Part shown: piece after piece, positions 32,800 to 45,542 of the stretch | How the letters are laid out: each line of letters starts with the position of its first letter | How positions within the stretch are numbered: the first letter of the stretch is position 1 | Assembly: GCA_963691655.1 (NCBI GenBank) | Contig: OY829326.1 | Location: forward strand, 59,885,776-59,949,775 | Reading direction: 5' to 3' | Source: Toxonevra muliebris | Lineage: Eukaryota; Arthropoda; Insecta; Diptera; Pallopteridae | DNA length: 64,000 nt | Notes under the pieces: generated by a model | What the model was told of the DNA's origin: nothing | The model's database searches: none | Seen by the model: only the letters and a program-made list of their open reading frames with translations | Made by a program: the position numbers and the translations under genes

Positions 32800-33180
32800 A
32801 TAAGTAATTTTACTGTGTGCGTCTCCATTATTACCGATTCTCTTGAAATTTTAAATGAGTAATCTTATTTTTATTAAAAACCGTTTAACAACTTTGAATT
32901 TGTAAGAACTTATAAAATACCATCAGCTTAGTGAACTTTTGTTAATCCCTTCGTACTGTTGGATTCTAGAAGCAGTTGTGCTTGAGTTGAGATAATTGCA
33001 TACACTCTAAACTATTGCAACTGGTTGCATATAAATTTATTATAGATGTGCACTACAAATTCAAGAATAAAATAAGAAGTTATAAATGCACCTACTCTTC
33101 TATTCAAATAAAGGTATGCAAGTTACTAGCCTTTAAACTTAGTTAAACTAAAATCTTTTTATTCAAAAGATGGATAGATC
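32800..33180. other. AT-rich spacer, nothing recognised
   Basis: No feature recognised. Confidence 0.4.
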
Positions 33181-33185
33181 TTAAG

Positions 33186-34500
33186 GAGGTATAGCGTACT
33201 GCGACCTCGATTAGTCTATTGTACCCACTGTAAGTTCTTATTATAGGCACTCAAGCCGATTCCTCTGAAGAATCTCAGTAGAGAATTCAGCTTCATATTT
33301 AAGACATCTTAACCTTTGCAGAATGATTCTATGATCACGAATTAACTAAAGAAACGGTTTTTGAATGACAGTAACCACTGCCAGTATGACAAAAAAGACT
33401 TTCTGGTGGCAAGTATGAATGAAATTAGATTTGAATGCGATTTTAAAATTTATTGCGACAACGATTGAAAAAAATTTGGCTACAAAAGTATTGTTAGCAA
33501 AATTCAAAAACTTCACAATGAGTACAAGAAAGTAATCTTATTTTGTTGATAGCAGAGAAAAATTTAAATTCAATAATTGAAAAAAATAACCAAGTTTGCA
33601 AAGTTTGAAAGGGTATTACTAGAGAACCACTTCACTTGGATCAAATATGGCTCTAATTTAACGGAATTTTATTTACTTTTGAATTCTTATAGGATACTTT
33701 TCATGTTTCCCCTAAAAAATATTAAAAAATCGACGTTATATTCATACTTGTCATCAAAAAATATCTTTTGTCATACTGGCAGTGGTCATTTAAAAACCAT
33801 TTCTTTGGTTAAATCGTAATTACGAGATCATGCTGCAAGGGTTATAGCCGTAGCCAATGCTCTTTTGCAATATTTTCATATTTTTGCTAAATCCTAGCCA
33901 GTAGTGACCCCGAAAACTCTGCATAGAGTTTTCGAGTGAGTACTTCGCAAGATCCCCAGTTTGCAATACCCTGAAAAGAAACTCATGATAATCCTGCGTT
34001 GGTTTTTGCTTAGCTTTATACATAAATCTGCTGTCTTTGAGTTGAAGTCTCTAATTAGCAATTTTGACTGTCTGAACCTAGGGATTAGAACCTAATAGGT
34101 TTACTTTTATAGTGTTGATTCCTATGCCCTAAAAGGGTTCAGGATCAATGTAATTCTTGGTCGCTGCCTTCCTTGTCAGATAATCGGCTATCTCATTTCC
34201 ATATATTTTTGTATGTCCAGGAGCCCAAAATATGGTAACCTTTTTTGTCTTACCCATAATAATTTAGTAGCTCTAGGCATTCCCATAATAGCTTCGATAA
34301 TATCTCCAAAGTGCTCTGATTTCGACTTGACTGTCTGAGTAAATTACTATATCCTGGTCTTTACTCTCTGCTTTAAAAATGCTAGAAGTCTTCCCTATAG
34401 ACTCAGAGTGTCTTGTTTTCGGTCCATAAACTCCAGCGCCAGTGTCAAATTCTGTTCTCGAGCTGTCTGTGTACTATTTTAGAGTATGTGCTTCATATCA
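33186..34500 (-). pseudogene. LINE fragment D: RNase H and 3' end of a second RNase H-bearing LINE family
   Basis: On the minus strand from about 34490: YTDSSRTEFDTGAGVYGP (first acid), SIFKAES (second), IVIYSDSQVEIRAL (third) and FWAPGHTKIYGNEIADYL (APGH histidine, final acid). This is a recognisable RNase H domain with internal deletions and frame changes. The 3' end near 33186-33210 (GGTCGCAGTACGCTATACC on the minus strand) resembles the end of fragment E at 60470, suggesting the same family. A TTAA element is inserted at 33342-33812. RT is not found upstream. Confidence 0.7.
33342..33812. mobile_element. TTAA-flanked element, 471 bp, with ~70-bp inverted repeats
   Basis: Left TTAACTAAAGAAACGGTTTT, right (inverse) TTAACCAAAGAAATGGTTTT. 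Both then share ACCACTGCCAGTATGACAAAA and GACAAGTATGAAT-like sequence. It lies inside LINE fragment D. An 80-codon frame inside has no known domain. Confidence 0.8.
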
Positions 34501-34774
34501 AAATAACTTATGGATGGGAGGAAGAAGTGGCATTTTTCCGACAGTAGTATTTTTTTTAGTGATATATGATTTCAATTGATCCCAAACAAAATTGAGTCGA
34601 ATTCCAAAATTTTGGCCAGCTAAAGCCAAAGGGTATAACATTCTGTCAAATAAGAACCGGGAATTATTCATTTAAAAAACCCGCGTAAAAGGCATGATTA
34701 ATATTTTTTAATTGTAAGTTGGTTATAATATACCTATTTGGACCATAAAGTTTTATTACGATCTAACGATCAGG

Positions 34775-34912
34775 CAAACACCTGGAAGCGATTACTGGAG
34801 GTGGAAATGCATGCAACGAACCTAAGCTGGAGTGAAGTCAAGAGACTGGCGCAAGATAGATCTGACTGGAAAACATTTTTTGTGGCCCTTTGTTGCTCCC
34901 TGGAACTTTAGG
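34775..34912 (+). pseudogene. LINE ORF2 C-terminal scrap
   Basis: The frame TWKRLLEVEMHATNLSWSEV continues KRLAQDRSDWKTFFVALC and then stops. The pattern W..ei(k/e)..A.dR..Wk.fv.ALC closes ORF2 of RTE-like and some other LINEs. No flanking RT is visible. Confidence 0.5.
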
Positions 34913-35029
34913 ATATATATCTATGACGATCAGTCTATATAAAGCTGTTGATTAGGATAGACTATCCTGGATAGTTGACTTCAAGTGTGCTTTGCGTTTT
35001 TTTAAATGGATTAAAATATCGAATAAAGA

Positions 35030-35230
35030 GTTTGCCTCAAATTTTGTGTTGCCAGCAAAATTCCTTATGCTGAATCATTGAGCATATTGACGAAAGACTA
35101 CAGCTCGTCATGTTTATCGAAAGCACGAGCATACGAGTGGTACAAAAGCATTCAAAGCAGAACGAGTACTGGTTAAAGACCTGCCTCGCTGCGACTCACC
35201 TTCAAAGTCTTCGACTAATCAAAACATGAT
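35030..35230 (+). pseudogene. mariner transposase, N-terminal scrap
   Basis: The frame KFCVASKIPYAESLSILTKD is followed by YSSSCLSKARAYEWYKSIQS, then after a shift KDLPRCDSPSKSSTNQN. This matches the N-terminal helix-turn-helix region of mariner transposases (S+(A/T)R(V/A)xEWxK, then a GRPSTS-like linker). The catalytic part is not found downstream. Confidence 0.65.
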
Positions 35231-35975
35231 TTTTTTAAGAGACTATTAAAATTAAATCTAAGGGTTAATTTTTCAAAGTCATTACTTTAGTTCTTGTTAT
35301 ATATATATATTTGTCAATTAGTTATATTATTACCAACTTTCAGGAAAATAATCTTTTTCAGATCACTTACTCGGAATTTTTTAATAAACAACTCCTAGTA
35401 CATATTTGATAGAAATGGACTATAAAAGTCCAGTACCCCATTTCCTTGAGATTAGTTCAGTGCAGGATACGCACAAATTTATTATGATCAGCTGAGCTAA
35501 TTGTTGTAAATATAAGCAAATCTCAAAAGCTTTTCATCATGCGAATTTTGGCATAACCGGCACTCGTCTAACTGCGCTACATATTGAGTGAGAGAAAGAG
35601 ACAAACAAGATTTATCATGTGCTGAACTTGAGTGTCTTGATGAGCATAAACGTAAGGAGAAGAGATAAAAAGTTCTACATAAAGTTCAAGGTTGCCTCAG
35701 ACAACATACCTGTAGCTCTTAAAGTTAATATATTCACTCATTAACTACGGTGACGCACAATGGTTGAAGTTTACACGAAAGGAGGAAAAAATAGAAGGAA
35801 TCAACGCAGAGCCACATATTTTGATATATGTAGAAGATGCATATGTCAATATAACGTCTGTATGCAAAAATAGAAAATATCTTCCGACTACCGCGTCTAT
35901 CTCCCATACAACCAAAAGTTGCAAAGAATAGAAGGAATCATCACAGAGCCGCAAATTTTGGTACAGGAGATTCAT
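35231..35975. other. spacer with a short direct repeat
   Basis: AGAATAGAAGGAATCA(A/T)C and CAGAGCC(A/G)CA occur twice (35793-35826 and 35927-35961). No gene recognised. Confidence 0.4.
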
Positions 35976-35978
35976 ATA

Positions 35979-37262
35979 CAGTGGTAGACATTCGTTTATA
36001 CGCAATCATTTTTTTTTTAGTAAATTGAGTTGGACATGATAGTCTTCAAAATTAGATTTTTCCGCAAATGCTCTGCGTTGCCAGTGTGAGGGATGTGTTG
36101 CACCAAAAATATTTGTAATAACGGGGCTTTCCTTATTGTGGCAAGCGATCAGCAGAACGTGCACACATTTTGACACATTGAGTAATTTGATGTTTTTTTA
36201 TGTGAAAAAAAAAAATAAAAAAATAAATTTTTTATATTATTTAAAGGTGAGTGTGGCAATTTTTTGTAAACAATTGTGTTTTTTTTTACGTTATTAACTG
36301 ATTTTATAGCCATGGGTAAGGATGCAAAGCTAACTGATTGTGAACAGGAAATAATCACAATTTTGAGAAACGAAAATTATTTCAACAAACAAATTGCGAA
36401 CAGAATCGGTTGAAGTGAAGGAGTAGTACGAAGTTTTTCGAAAAAAGGTAAAAAATATGGCGCTAAAACTCCAACTAGGGGAAACACGAAGCTAACATTG
36501 TACCATAAAGGACAAATTCGTTACGAAGGAACCCAAAATCGTTTATCTGCTAAACAAATTAAGGGCAAATTGGATCTTTCCGTCACTCCCCGACATGCTG
36601 CACGAGTTTTAAGCGCCACACCGACAATAAAATGGACAAAACTAAAGGGAAAACCACGCTTAAATGATGCTCATAAGACCAAGAGATTGAAGTTTGCCCG
36701 CAGACACATGTCCTGAAGTAAAGAATGGTGAAATGTTATTTTTTAGTATGAAAAAAGTTTAATCTGGTCTAGATGACCAACCAGATTGTAATATGTTACA
36801 TGAGAGAGTTAATTTTCCAGCAAGATAATGCGCCCATGCATATTTCATAACAATCGAGAGAGTGGGTTTTCTCAAAAAACAACTCAAGCAATGGCCTGAG
36901 TCTAGATTGTAACCCTATGACATACTTGCTGGTAAAGTATACTCAAAGAGGAAACAGAACAACAACGTAATCGAACTCAAAAATCCGATTCGTCAATCTT
37001 GGGGTGAAATCGGATCAGAAACCCTATAAAGACTGGTTGACTCTATGCCAAATCGAATTTTTTCCGTCATTCAAAATAAAGCAGGCCACACGAAATAAGA
37101 AATATAATACTAATTTTTACTTTTTACTGAACTCGTATAAGCAAATGTCCACCCTGAAACTCACTTTTTGTAAAAAAGAAAAAATGGAATAACTTTAAGA
37201 ATTCTTTTGTTTTACAAGCTTTTTCAAAAAGAGAAGTGCGTATTAAGGAATGTCTACCACTG
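35979..37262 (+). mobile_element. Tc3-like IS630-Tc1 element, 1.28 kb, decayed
   Basis: Termini CAGTGGTAGACATTC(G/C)...TACGCA at 35979 and in inverse at 37262; TA precedes the left end. The transposase remnant lies between them on the plus strand. Confidence 0.85.
36312..37115 (+). pseudogene. Tc3-like transposase
   Basis: ATG at 36312 (MGKDAKLTDCEQEII). The N-terminal region contains a helix-turn-helix pair (NKQIANRIG, stop, EGVVRSF; SAKQIKGKLDLSVTPRHAAR), then KGKPRLNDAHKTKRLKFARR and a stop at the position where the first catalytic acid block is expected; IFFSMKKV follows, without the acid. Later pieces are NFPARxCAHAY (decayed FQQDNAPIH) and, near the end, VIELKNPIRQSWGEIGSETL and LVDSMPNRIFSVIQNKAGHT. 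Expected length about 330 residues is matched by the distance, but there are several stops and shifts. Confidence 0.85.
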
Positions 37263-37427
37263 CAATAATACAACGTTTATGTGTAAAAATTGTAAAAATC
37301 AGCTGACTGTTAACCTTTATCCGTTCCTCATTTCCACAACTTAAAGAGTCCCTGTAGTGTCAATTTGACAATTTGTTTGGAGTTTGTTTTGAAAAACGAC
37401 TGAAATAATTTGATATGTGCTCTAGAA

Positions 37428-39181
37428 CAAAAAATAATTTAAATAAAAAATATTTTTAATATACCACGTTTTTAAAATGGACTAAAAAGTATAAAATAAT
37501 TTCTCCTAACCCAATACAGATTCACAACCACATATAGATGCCTTATTCCATACAGATTGTCTTGAAAATTTGTAACTGTGAATTTTAGTAGGACGAAAAT
37601 ACTTGTATGAGTAAAACAACAAACGTGGTTCGCATGCAATAGGAAATTGATGGATGAATAGTTCACCTAAATGGCTAACAATTTTATCTCTATCCATATG
37701 CGTCCCACGTTTTTCGTTTTAAATCATACAAGCATTTTCGTCCTACTAAAATTCACAGTTACAAATTTTCAAGACAATCTGTATGGGATAAGAAATCATT
37801 TTATACTTTTTAGTCCATTTTAAAAACGTGGTATATTAAAAATATTTTTTATTTATATTATTATTTGTTACTTTTTAGTCTTGTGTGTGTGAAATTTTGC
37901 ATTCGATTTTAAGTAAAGACCAGAGCTGTAAAAGAATGCATTCAATTTAATTGAAGTCATGGTTAATAACCGACAATTTGCACTAAATTGGAGTGACTTA
38001 AAGTCAATTGAGGTTTTGAAGTCACTTGAACTCAATTGGAATTTGAAATTGTTGACACATTGAATCAAAACCAATTGTCTAAGCAATGTCACAATTAATT
38101 ATTCGATTCTTGCAAGATCATTTTCCCCATTAAATATAACAGAATTCCTGAAAAGATCCATCTGGAATAATATTGCTACTAAGTTCGATCAGCTTATCTA
38201 GAGGACATTGCGCATCACAGCCCGGAACTGTTAGTAACTGAGGCTCTGCTTTAGGATTGTTTTTAAAATAAATCTTCTCACATAAATGGGTACTCAATAA
38301 ATACTGTTTTTACATTGCACCTCGTTGTGATTCTACATTTTGAAACAGAAATGAAATAAAGGCATTTGCCAAATACATAGTAAGACGGAGATTTGTTGTT
38401 ATGGTTGTAAAACTGTACAAGAAGAATAATTTATTTACATATTATAATATAAAATATGAAAAATTCTAACATTTTAGCTAAATATACTTATTTACATACA
38501 TATATTTAGGTACAATGTTGAAAATAGTGATAATATTTCTTCGCATTTTGATTTCCTGAAATCAGTAGAAAAAGATTTAAAAGTTCTTATATAAAATTCA
38601 TACAATCAAAACAAAACGTTTACATATTTGTATATAAAGAATATATAATTCTGTAAATGTTGAAAGTTATTTGCTAAAAGAAATGTTAAATATTTATTTC
38701 ATCAAACACGTCAAACTCATCCATTCATACATTTTTGTTTCTACGATTTTTTGTTTCGATTCCAGCAAGAGCAAATTGCGATCTCTTACAATCTATACTC
38801 TTTGTAAGCGGAACAAAACGAAAAGAAAAGTTCGTTATTGTTTGTTTTTGTGCTCTCTCTCATTTGTCTTTGAATTTGTGTATGTATACGCATATACATA
38901 TATTCTACTCCCGCTAAAGCAATGATTTTAACAACGATGAATTCAATGCTTTGATCTATGAAAAAATGGAAAAACTTCCGATGCTAATATTTTAAATATT
39001 ATTATATTTATATATATTTTAGATACTTCATATTGCATTGTCTTCCAGTTCTGAACTATATTTTAAATTTCAAGTCTCTAGCTCATCGGGAAGTTAGTTT
39101 AAAATCGATTACAAAATTTGTACCGAACAGACTGACAGACAGACAGACACCATTGAAAGCGAGTTAATATAAACGTGGTAA
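37428..39181. repeat. 1.75-kb dispersed repeat, copy Q
   Basis: Direct-orientation partner of 10005-11757. Compared with copy P it has a shortened right palindrome arm, an extra segment of about 110 bp at 38147-38262 and lacks the 60 bp at P 11250-11310. It ends at GAAAGCGAGTTAATATAAAC followed by GTGGTA. Confidence 0.85.
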
Positions 39182-39226
39182 TAATGGAAATCAGTTGTCT
39201 TATACAGAGCTGCCACACAAGCAGAA

Positions 39227-40134
39227 TTAACAGCACTTAGGCCCAGCGTTGCGTTTTCGCAACGTAAAAGTTTAAATTTATATTTTAAATAAATTGTAGA
39301 CAAAAATGAATTAAAAAATAAATTTATATCAAAAATAGGATTGATTGTAAAAAGGCAACACCAAAGGAGATTTTGAAATTAAAGTGTTTTAAAGTTTTTC
39401 TCATAATTTTGAAAATTGGGGGAAAAAATTGGTCAACTTTGGATTGAAATATATATAATAAAATAAAGAAATTGAATCAAATCAAACATAGCATAATCTA
39501 AAGACATCCAACACGAATAAATATCAACTGCATTAAGATAAGATTTTTAAATCCTTGCTCAGAATACGAAAAACTACACAGGCCGACAAAATTTGCCGAA
39601 CTCTCTTACCCAGAAACCAGACTATACTTTTTCGAAGGATTTTGACGCGCTGAACTCGAATCTGGCCTCAAAATCACGTCAGGATTTCGAGATATCCTAA
39701 CCTAAAAGTGCAAAAAATACAGTTTTTGCTCATTTTTAAGGTTATGTAGCACGGCCGATCCTATTTTCTTTCAAAAATTGTTGATAGCGTCTTAAAGTAC
39801 TAGTCTTCTTCTTCAAAACGGTGAGTTTGCTCGAATACCTTTTTTTTCGCTGAGATAATAATGTGTATGAATTCTCAAACGTAGAAAAGTCCACGTACAT
39901 GAAAATTTCAAAATGCGATATCTCAGCGAAAAAAGATATTTGTGCAAACTCAACGTTATTTTGAAGAGGAAGACTAGTACTTTAAAATGCTATCAATAGA
40001 GCCATTTTGAGGCCAGATTCGAATTCACCGCATCAAAATCCTTTAGATTAGTGTAGTCTGGTTTATGGGTAGTCTGGTTTCGGCCTGTGTTACCACTGTT
40101 GCGTTTTTGCAACGCCCAGGCCTTAATGGGTTAA
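39227..40134. mobile_element. TTAA-flanked element, 908 bp, with nested foldback
   Basis: TTAA at 39227-39230 and 40131-40134. The left end CAGCACTTAGGCCCAGCGTT and the inverse right end CCCATTAAGGCCTGGGCGTT are imperfect inverted repeats. A further foldback occupies 39576-40090. Confidence 0.65.
39576..40090. repeat. foldback element, ~200-bp arms
   Basis: The ends ACACAGGCCGA and TCGGCCTGTGT are inverse. Internally ACCAGACTA, GGATTTTGA(C/T)GCG, TCGAATCTGGCCTCAAAAT, AAAGTACTAGTCTTC and TTTCGCTGAGATA each recur in inverse order on the other arm; loop near 39870-39895. Confidence 0.75.
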
Positions 40135-40139
40135 CTGCA

Positions 40140-41842
40140 TCTTCCAATTTGAGGAATTCCTTTTTAGACTGATGTCTAATACTTGCAATATAAGGATCTG
40201 AAAAAAACATTAATGACCAATTTTATTTGTATCATAAATTGATCCTAAAAGTATGTGACAAAACTTTCTAAGTTAGAAGACAGAACATCAGTGTGGGCAA
40301 AAGTTTTACTCCTTCAAAGTTTGAATGAAGATAATTTTTATACTCGTATGCATTTATATAACTTATTGCTTATCCATTTCAAAATAGTCACTTTCTATGT
40401 ATATTAATAAAGAAGCCATACTTTCAATATTTATCAAAAATAAATCGCAACAAGCGAAATAGCTTTTGTATCCATATGGAAGTATTTTCAACCAATTTTT
40501 GCAGCATCAAAATTATATGGCTTTAAAAACTTTTTGTAAAAAAAACAACAATTTTTTTTTATACAAAACAATTTTAAATTGCAACATTATCTTTTCGATA
40601 ATGTCAACATGAAAAATGGAATTTTTGCGAAAGCTAAACATCTCTGCATTGCTCTAAAACATTCCAGATTCGTATTCTTGAGATAGTTTTTAATAAAATG
40701 GCAATTTTTATTTGTTTTAATTTACTTGTTTAAAAAATTATCCTCATCCTTCTCCAACCTAACTTTCATTTATTCAGCACAATACATTTTAAAAATTACA
40801 ATGATTTCATATTTATTGCCAATACCATCAGAAACCATTAAATTTTTCCATTTGGAAAATAACTTAACTTTATTAGGCTATTTTCTTTAGTTGGATGATA
40901 AATATTTTACTATCATTTTCCAGGATTGATATATTTTCAGATCTATTTTCTTCTTTTATTTTTTCCTCATATTTTGCGCAAAATTTTGTATTTCTTTAAT
41001 GTTTAGTAGTCTTCTTTAATGCAAATACATACACATATGAGTAAATAGCATCGAATTTCTTTTTTAGTGATTAATTTCAACTTAAGTTTATCCTCCACAA
41101 AAATGCCACATAATTCGAATGCTATTGAACTTCAATTTATGAATATTTTTCCATACTAAACTTCTTCATATATTTACGTACAAATTGCAAACTTTTGTAA
41201 TAATATCAAGCAAATTGTTTTTATTTCTGTATTTTATTGCGTATGTATTCATATAACATATACATATATAGAAATGTGTGCATTTGCGTTTGTATGTGTA
41301 AAAGTTTTCGTTCTGTTGATGATACATATGTACGTTTTAATGTTTTGCTATAGATAGTAATAAAAATAATGACTTTTTTTAACACACTCACACAAACATG
41401 CACACATTTAACCTCATGATAATATTGTAACTGTACATACATATATTCACATACAAACCATAGATATACTTACATACATATATATATATTTATAGACTCT
41501 AGTAAAGACATACTCTTATATACACCCACTGGTGGAACCAGAGAGGTTTGAAAAATAAGTTTCAGCATGGAGTGTTTCTTGAAACAATCTTTTTCATTCA
41601 GAAGCAACCCCTCATTCCATTACACCCCTTCGATTCGCTACTGCATCAGCCACTATTATGTTGTAACTGAATGTAAAAATACAATAAAATGTTATGATAT
41701 TGTGAAAATGTTAATTACAGTGCAAAATAAGAAAAGAAAAACGAAGTAATTTCTATTTACAAACATACACTAGTTACACTTATATTGTTGTTGTGTTTTC
41801 AGCCATATTTTGCAATTAAAACCGAAAATTATTGTGGTTAAT

Positions 41843-41874
<32 letters not shown>

Positions 41875-43090
41875 ACATACAAACATGTACATATAGTATA
41901 TGAACTCTTCTGCAATTGGCAATGAGACAATGAAATTGAAATGACTTTTGTTTAGATATTTTTTTTTAATTGGAAATACTGCAAAGCTAAAAATAAAAGC
42001 ATTGAAGCTTTTGCGGTTTTCATGGTTTCAATGGTTTGCGAATTGGATTGCAGATCAAAGCGTATAATTACTGAATTGAGTGGCGCTCAAGGTTAAATTA
42101 AGCAGGGCGAAGGAAGAAAGGCATGCAGCTTATGGTTTGCAAGTATAATAATATAATAAAAATTTTTATTGTATTATCTCAATTATTTCCTTTGAAAAAT
42201 CATAGGTTTGTTTGAGCATTTTCAAATATAGTGTATAAATTCTTTAATCTAAAAAGAAATCCATCAACGATGATTGCGAATCTTATGAAATCGAGAAATT
42301 TGCCTCACTTTTACCATTCGGACGAGGTAAAAATCTGCAGCATAAATAATTATTATTTTATGTATAAGACTACAGTCTTGAACTTAGCAATCAGTTGAGT
42401 AATTTTTGATGTGTAAACATTTTAGCTCACGGTATGGGCAAAATTTCAAATGTGTAAAATGTAAGAATAACTGTAACGTAAGATGTAAGATAACTGTAAC
42501 ATCCAGTTCCCGTCTCGCTCACACTACTGCGCGAAGAGAAGAGAGAAGAGAAGAAGAGAGGGAGAAATTAAAATACGAGCGGAGATTGTTTATGTTTCAA
42601 TCAATTTACTCACACATATATGTACATACGAAAACAAAATGTGTGTGTACATTTATTCGTGGCAGAATTATTTGTTGGTGTTAAACGTGTGGAGATTGAC
42701 TATACCATACAAGCAGAGAAGTCGCCGTAGCAAACACAGGCGTTTGATAGGTTTTGCATTCGGTTAGTTAGATTGCATTAAAATAAAATATTTTTTTAAA
42801 TATAAAAACAATACAAAATGATAAGTAATAAGGAATCTAGGTTTCAATAAATGTATAAACAAAATGTAGTGATAATGATAGCAAATCACGGCATTATAAA
42901 AATTTTGCTTTGTACATTAACATTAGAAAGGCAACACTTTTTTATCTATGTAAATAGCAAAAACGTTAAACAGAAAAAATCAAACTTATTTATTATAAAA
43001 TCACTTATTTACTTCAAAAAAAAAAACATTCTTTTTTATTTTTATTAAATGCAGTTAAGACAACTCTCTTTGCGGTGCTTTTAAAAAGTA
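40140..43090. other. AT-rich stretch with microsatellites
   Basis: Includes a (TA)(AC)n tract at 41843-41875 and a GA-rich AGAAGAGAGAAGAGAAGAAG block at 42533-42566. No gene recognised. Confidence 0.45.
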
Positions 43091-43146
43091 GTGGGGTGAC
43101 TAGTCATCCCTGTTGCCTTTCTAAGGTTAAATGCGGAAAGCACTTA

Positions 43147-43224
43147 TCGTCGCCTGAGGATTGATTTGACGTATGTGTGTACAAACTCAAATACCTATAC
43201 GCCAAATCAATTCTCAGGCGACGT
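43147..43224. repeat. 26-bp-stem hairpin
   Basis: CGTCGCCTGAGGATTGATTT at 43148 pairs with AAATCAATTCTCAGGCGACG ending at 43223, with one G-T pair and one mismatch over about 26 bp and a loop of about 22-24 nt. Confidence 0.8.
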
Positions 43225-43746
43225 GATGTAAAATTTTCACATCTAATAAAATTTCAAATCGACAGGAAGAAAAACTTAAAGCGCATTGAGTAAAAGAAAA
43301 ATGAGGCAACTACAACATATCAGCCCTATTCACGATTTGGTGCAATTGCAAAATATTTATGCTATCATAACAACAAATATATGTGTTATGGAATAAAAAT
43401 TTGCATTTGCAATGATGCAAGACCATTTGCAATTTATGGTGAATTGGGCTATTATATATAAAAGATAATGATATCTAATAAGTTTTTAAGTTTATAAAAG
43501 AATTGTTTTAATTTGAATTAATTACCTAAGCATATAGATTATACATTAAATCCCCATATATGGCTATACATATGTGAGCTTATGTATGTGACATTCAGTT
43601 AGCTTAACTGTTTACACATCAAATATCTTGCGTGCCTTGCACACATCCATTTTTTCTTTTCTTTTATATGGACTCAGGAATAATAAGTACCTTATATTGT
43701 AAAACTTAGTGCTTTTGTCATTGATCTCGACTGTGATTGAAAGATA

Positions 43747-44568
43747 AGCATAAGAGGCATTTCATGTGAAGCGGACAACGAAAAAAAAGTAAGGTTCTGA
43801 AATTTGTTGAAATTCGGCCTAATTAAGCATGTAGAATATATAAATATAGGCACATGAAGCTTATTTGCCAAGTTATGGGTTTTTAAAGAATTGACGTAAT
43901 TGAAATCTGGATTTTTAAAAATAATTTTTAGAATTAAGCAAATTTACAATAAAATATTGAACATAGTAATTTAAATTTACTGTTCTCTTCAACTATGGAA
44001 TCAGACCGGAAATTAAATTTTTTTTATGCGCCAAACCGGAAGTAAAAGTTTAAAATCAGAATTTTAATAACTTCGACCATTTAAAAAAAAAATTTATTTT
44101 TCAAAATTTAGCTTAAAGTATTTGAATAATACCCTTAAAGTTTAAAAATGAAATCTACATTAGTTTAGGAGATGCATGAATTAAAGTACATAGCTACAAC
44201 GCTCAGTGCGACATCTATGTATCTATCTCCTAAACTAATGTAGATACCATTTTGAGAATTTAAGGACATTATTTAAATATTTTAAGCTAAATTTTGAAAA
44301 ATAAATTTAATTTTTTAAATGGTCGAAGTTATTTAAATTCTGTTTTTAAACTTTTAATTCCGGTTTGGTGCATTAAAAAACTTTTTAATTTCCAGTCTAA
44401 TTCCATGATTAAAAAGAACAGTAAATTTCCTATTTAAATTACCATGTTCAATATTTTATTGTAAAATTTTGTGTCCACATTCATATTTTCAAGAAGTTCA
44501 ATTAGGCCGAATTTCAGAACTTCACATTTTTATACGTTGTCCGCTTCAGATGAAATGCCTCATAAGCT
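43747..44568. mobile_element. foldback element, 822 bp, ~400-bp arms
   Basis: The arms 43747-44172 and 44225-44568 are inverse copies sharing GAGGCATTTCAT, GCGGACAACG, AATTCGGCCTAATT, GACCGGAAATTAAA, ACCGGAAGTAAAAG/TTAATTCCGGT, ACTTCGACCATTTAAA, TTTAGCTTAAA and ATTAGTTTAGGAGAT. The loop is about 52 bp. The left arm has an extra segment of about 90 bp near 43830-43925. One arm alone is found at 13135-13467. No open frame. Confidence 0.9.
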
Positions 44569-44579
44569 AAGCATAAATT

Positions 44580-45540
44580 CCTATAATTTATTCTGACACA
44601 GAGTTAATCTCCATTAAAGGAATTATAAATTTCTTGGTGGAAGAAATGATCAGATAACTAATAAAAGATTGAGACATTAGTGCAAACAACTTGTATATGA
44701 AGATGTACAGGGATACGAATCCTACACGTAAAACAAAAGGCATCTATCAACAAATCAAAGAAGCGTATTTAGAGAATTTGATTGTATCTTAAATACATAA
44801 CTAAAGTGACCTTCTATGTTGCAGTGGCAATGTCAATAAGAGCAACCAAAAGACGAAAATGACTATAGATTGATCATACTCACCAAAAGAATACCAAAAG
44901 TATTGCGAGCCAAATCTCCTCCGCTAACACCTCAAGATTCTTGGCTTCCCAGCCAAAACCTGCAATGCTATGTAAATGCATGAAACCGAATACAACCTTT
45001 CCAATTACACCTGGAGAGTTATATGACGTAAACAACTAAACCAAGTCGGATTCAGCTCAATTATAGGGATCCTATGATTCACTAGGAGATGAGGTTTGCA
45101 GTAAGTAACTAATTCTAGTAATGAAGAAATAGTTAAGTCTTCAAAACTTGGTAAGTTTTAGGAGCCTAATACAATCAGCAACACAACATTGTGGAAGTTC
45201 ACGAGCAAAAAGTGCATTGAAGTACATTTAAGGATAAAGAAGAAGAAGAGGAAAATGGTCGAGTGCATTTTAGGGAAATCAGAAAATAGCTTCTCGAAAA
45301 CTATAAAAAATAGCACGTGAATGGATTCCTCAAGTCATATGTAAGCCAGGGAAGCACTAACAACAGCAAAAGAAGCACTGTTAAGATCAGCAGCAACAAC
45401 ACTAAATAAATTGCTACAAAACCGATTTGATCTGAAAAAGTATTGTGTGAAGCTCAGGGCTCCAAAGTAGATTAAGAAATGGGGGGATATAAACGCTAAT
45501 TACACTGTGTGGCAAATTGAGGACGATCAAAAGTGTTGGA
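44580..45540. other. spacer, nothing recognised
   Basis: Less AT-rich than its surroundings in 44690-45390, so it may be a very old coding element, but no motif was recognised. Confidence 0.35.
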
Positions 45541-45542
45541 GA

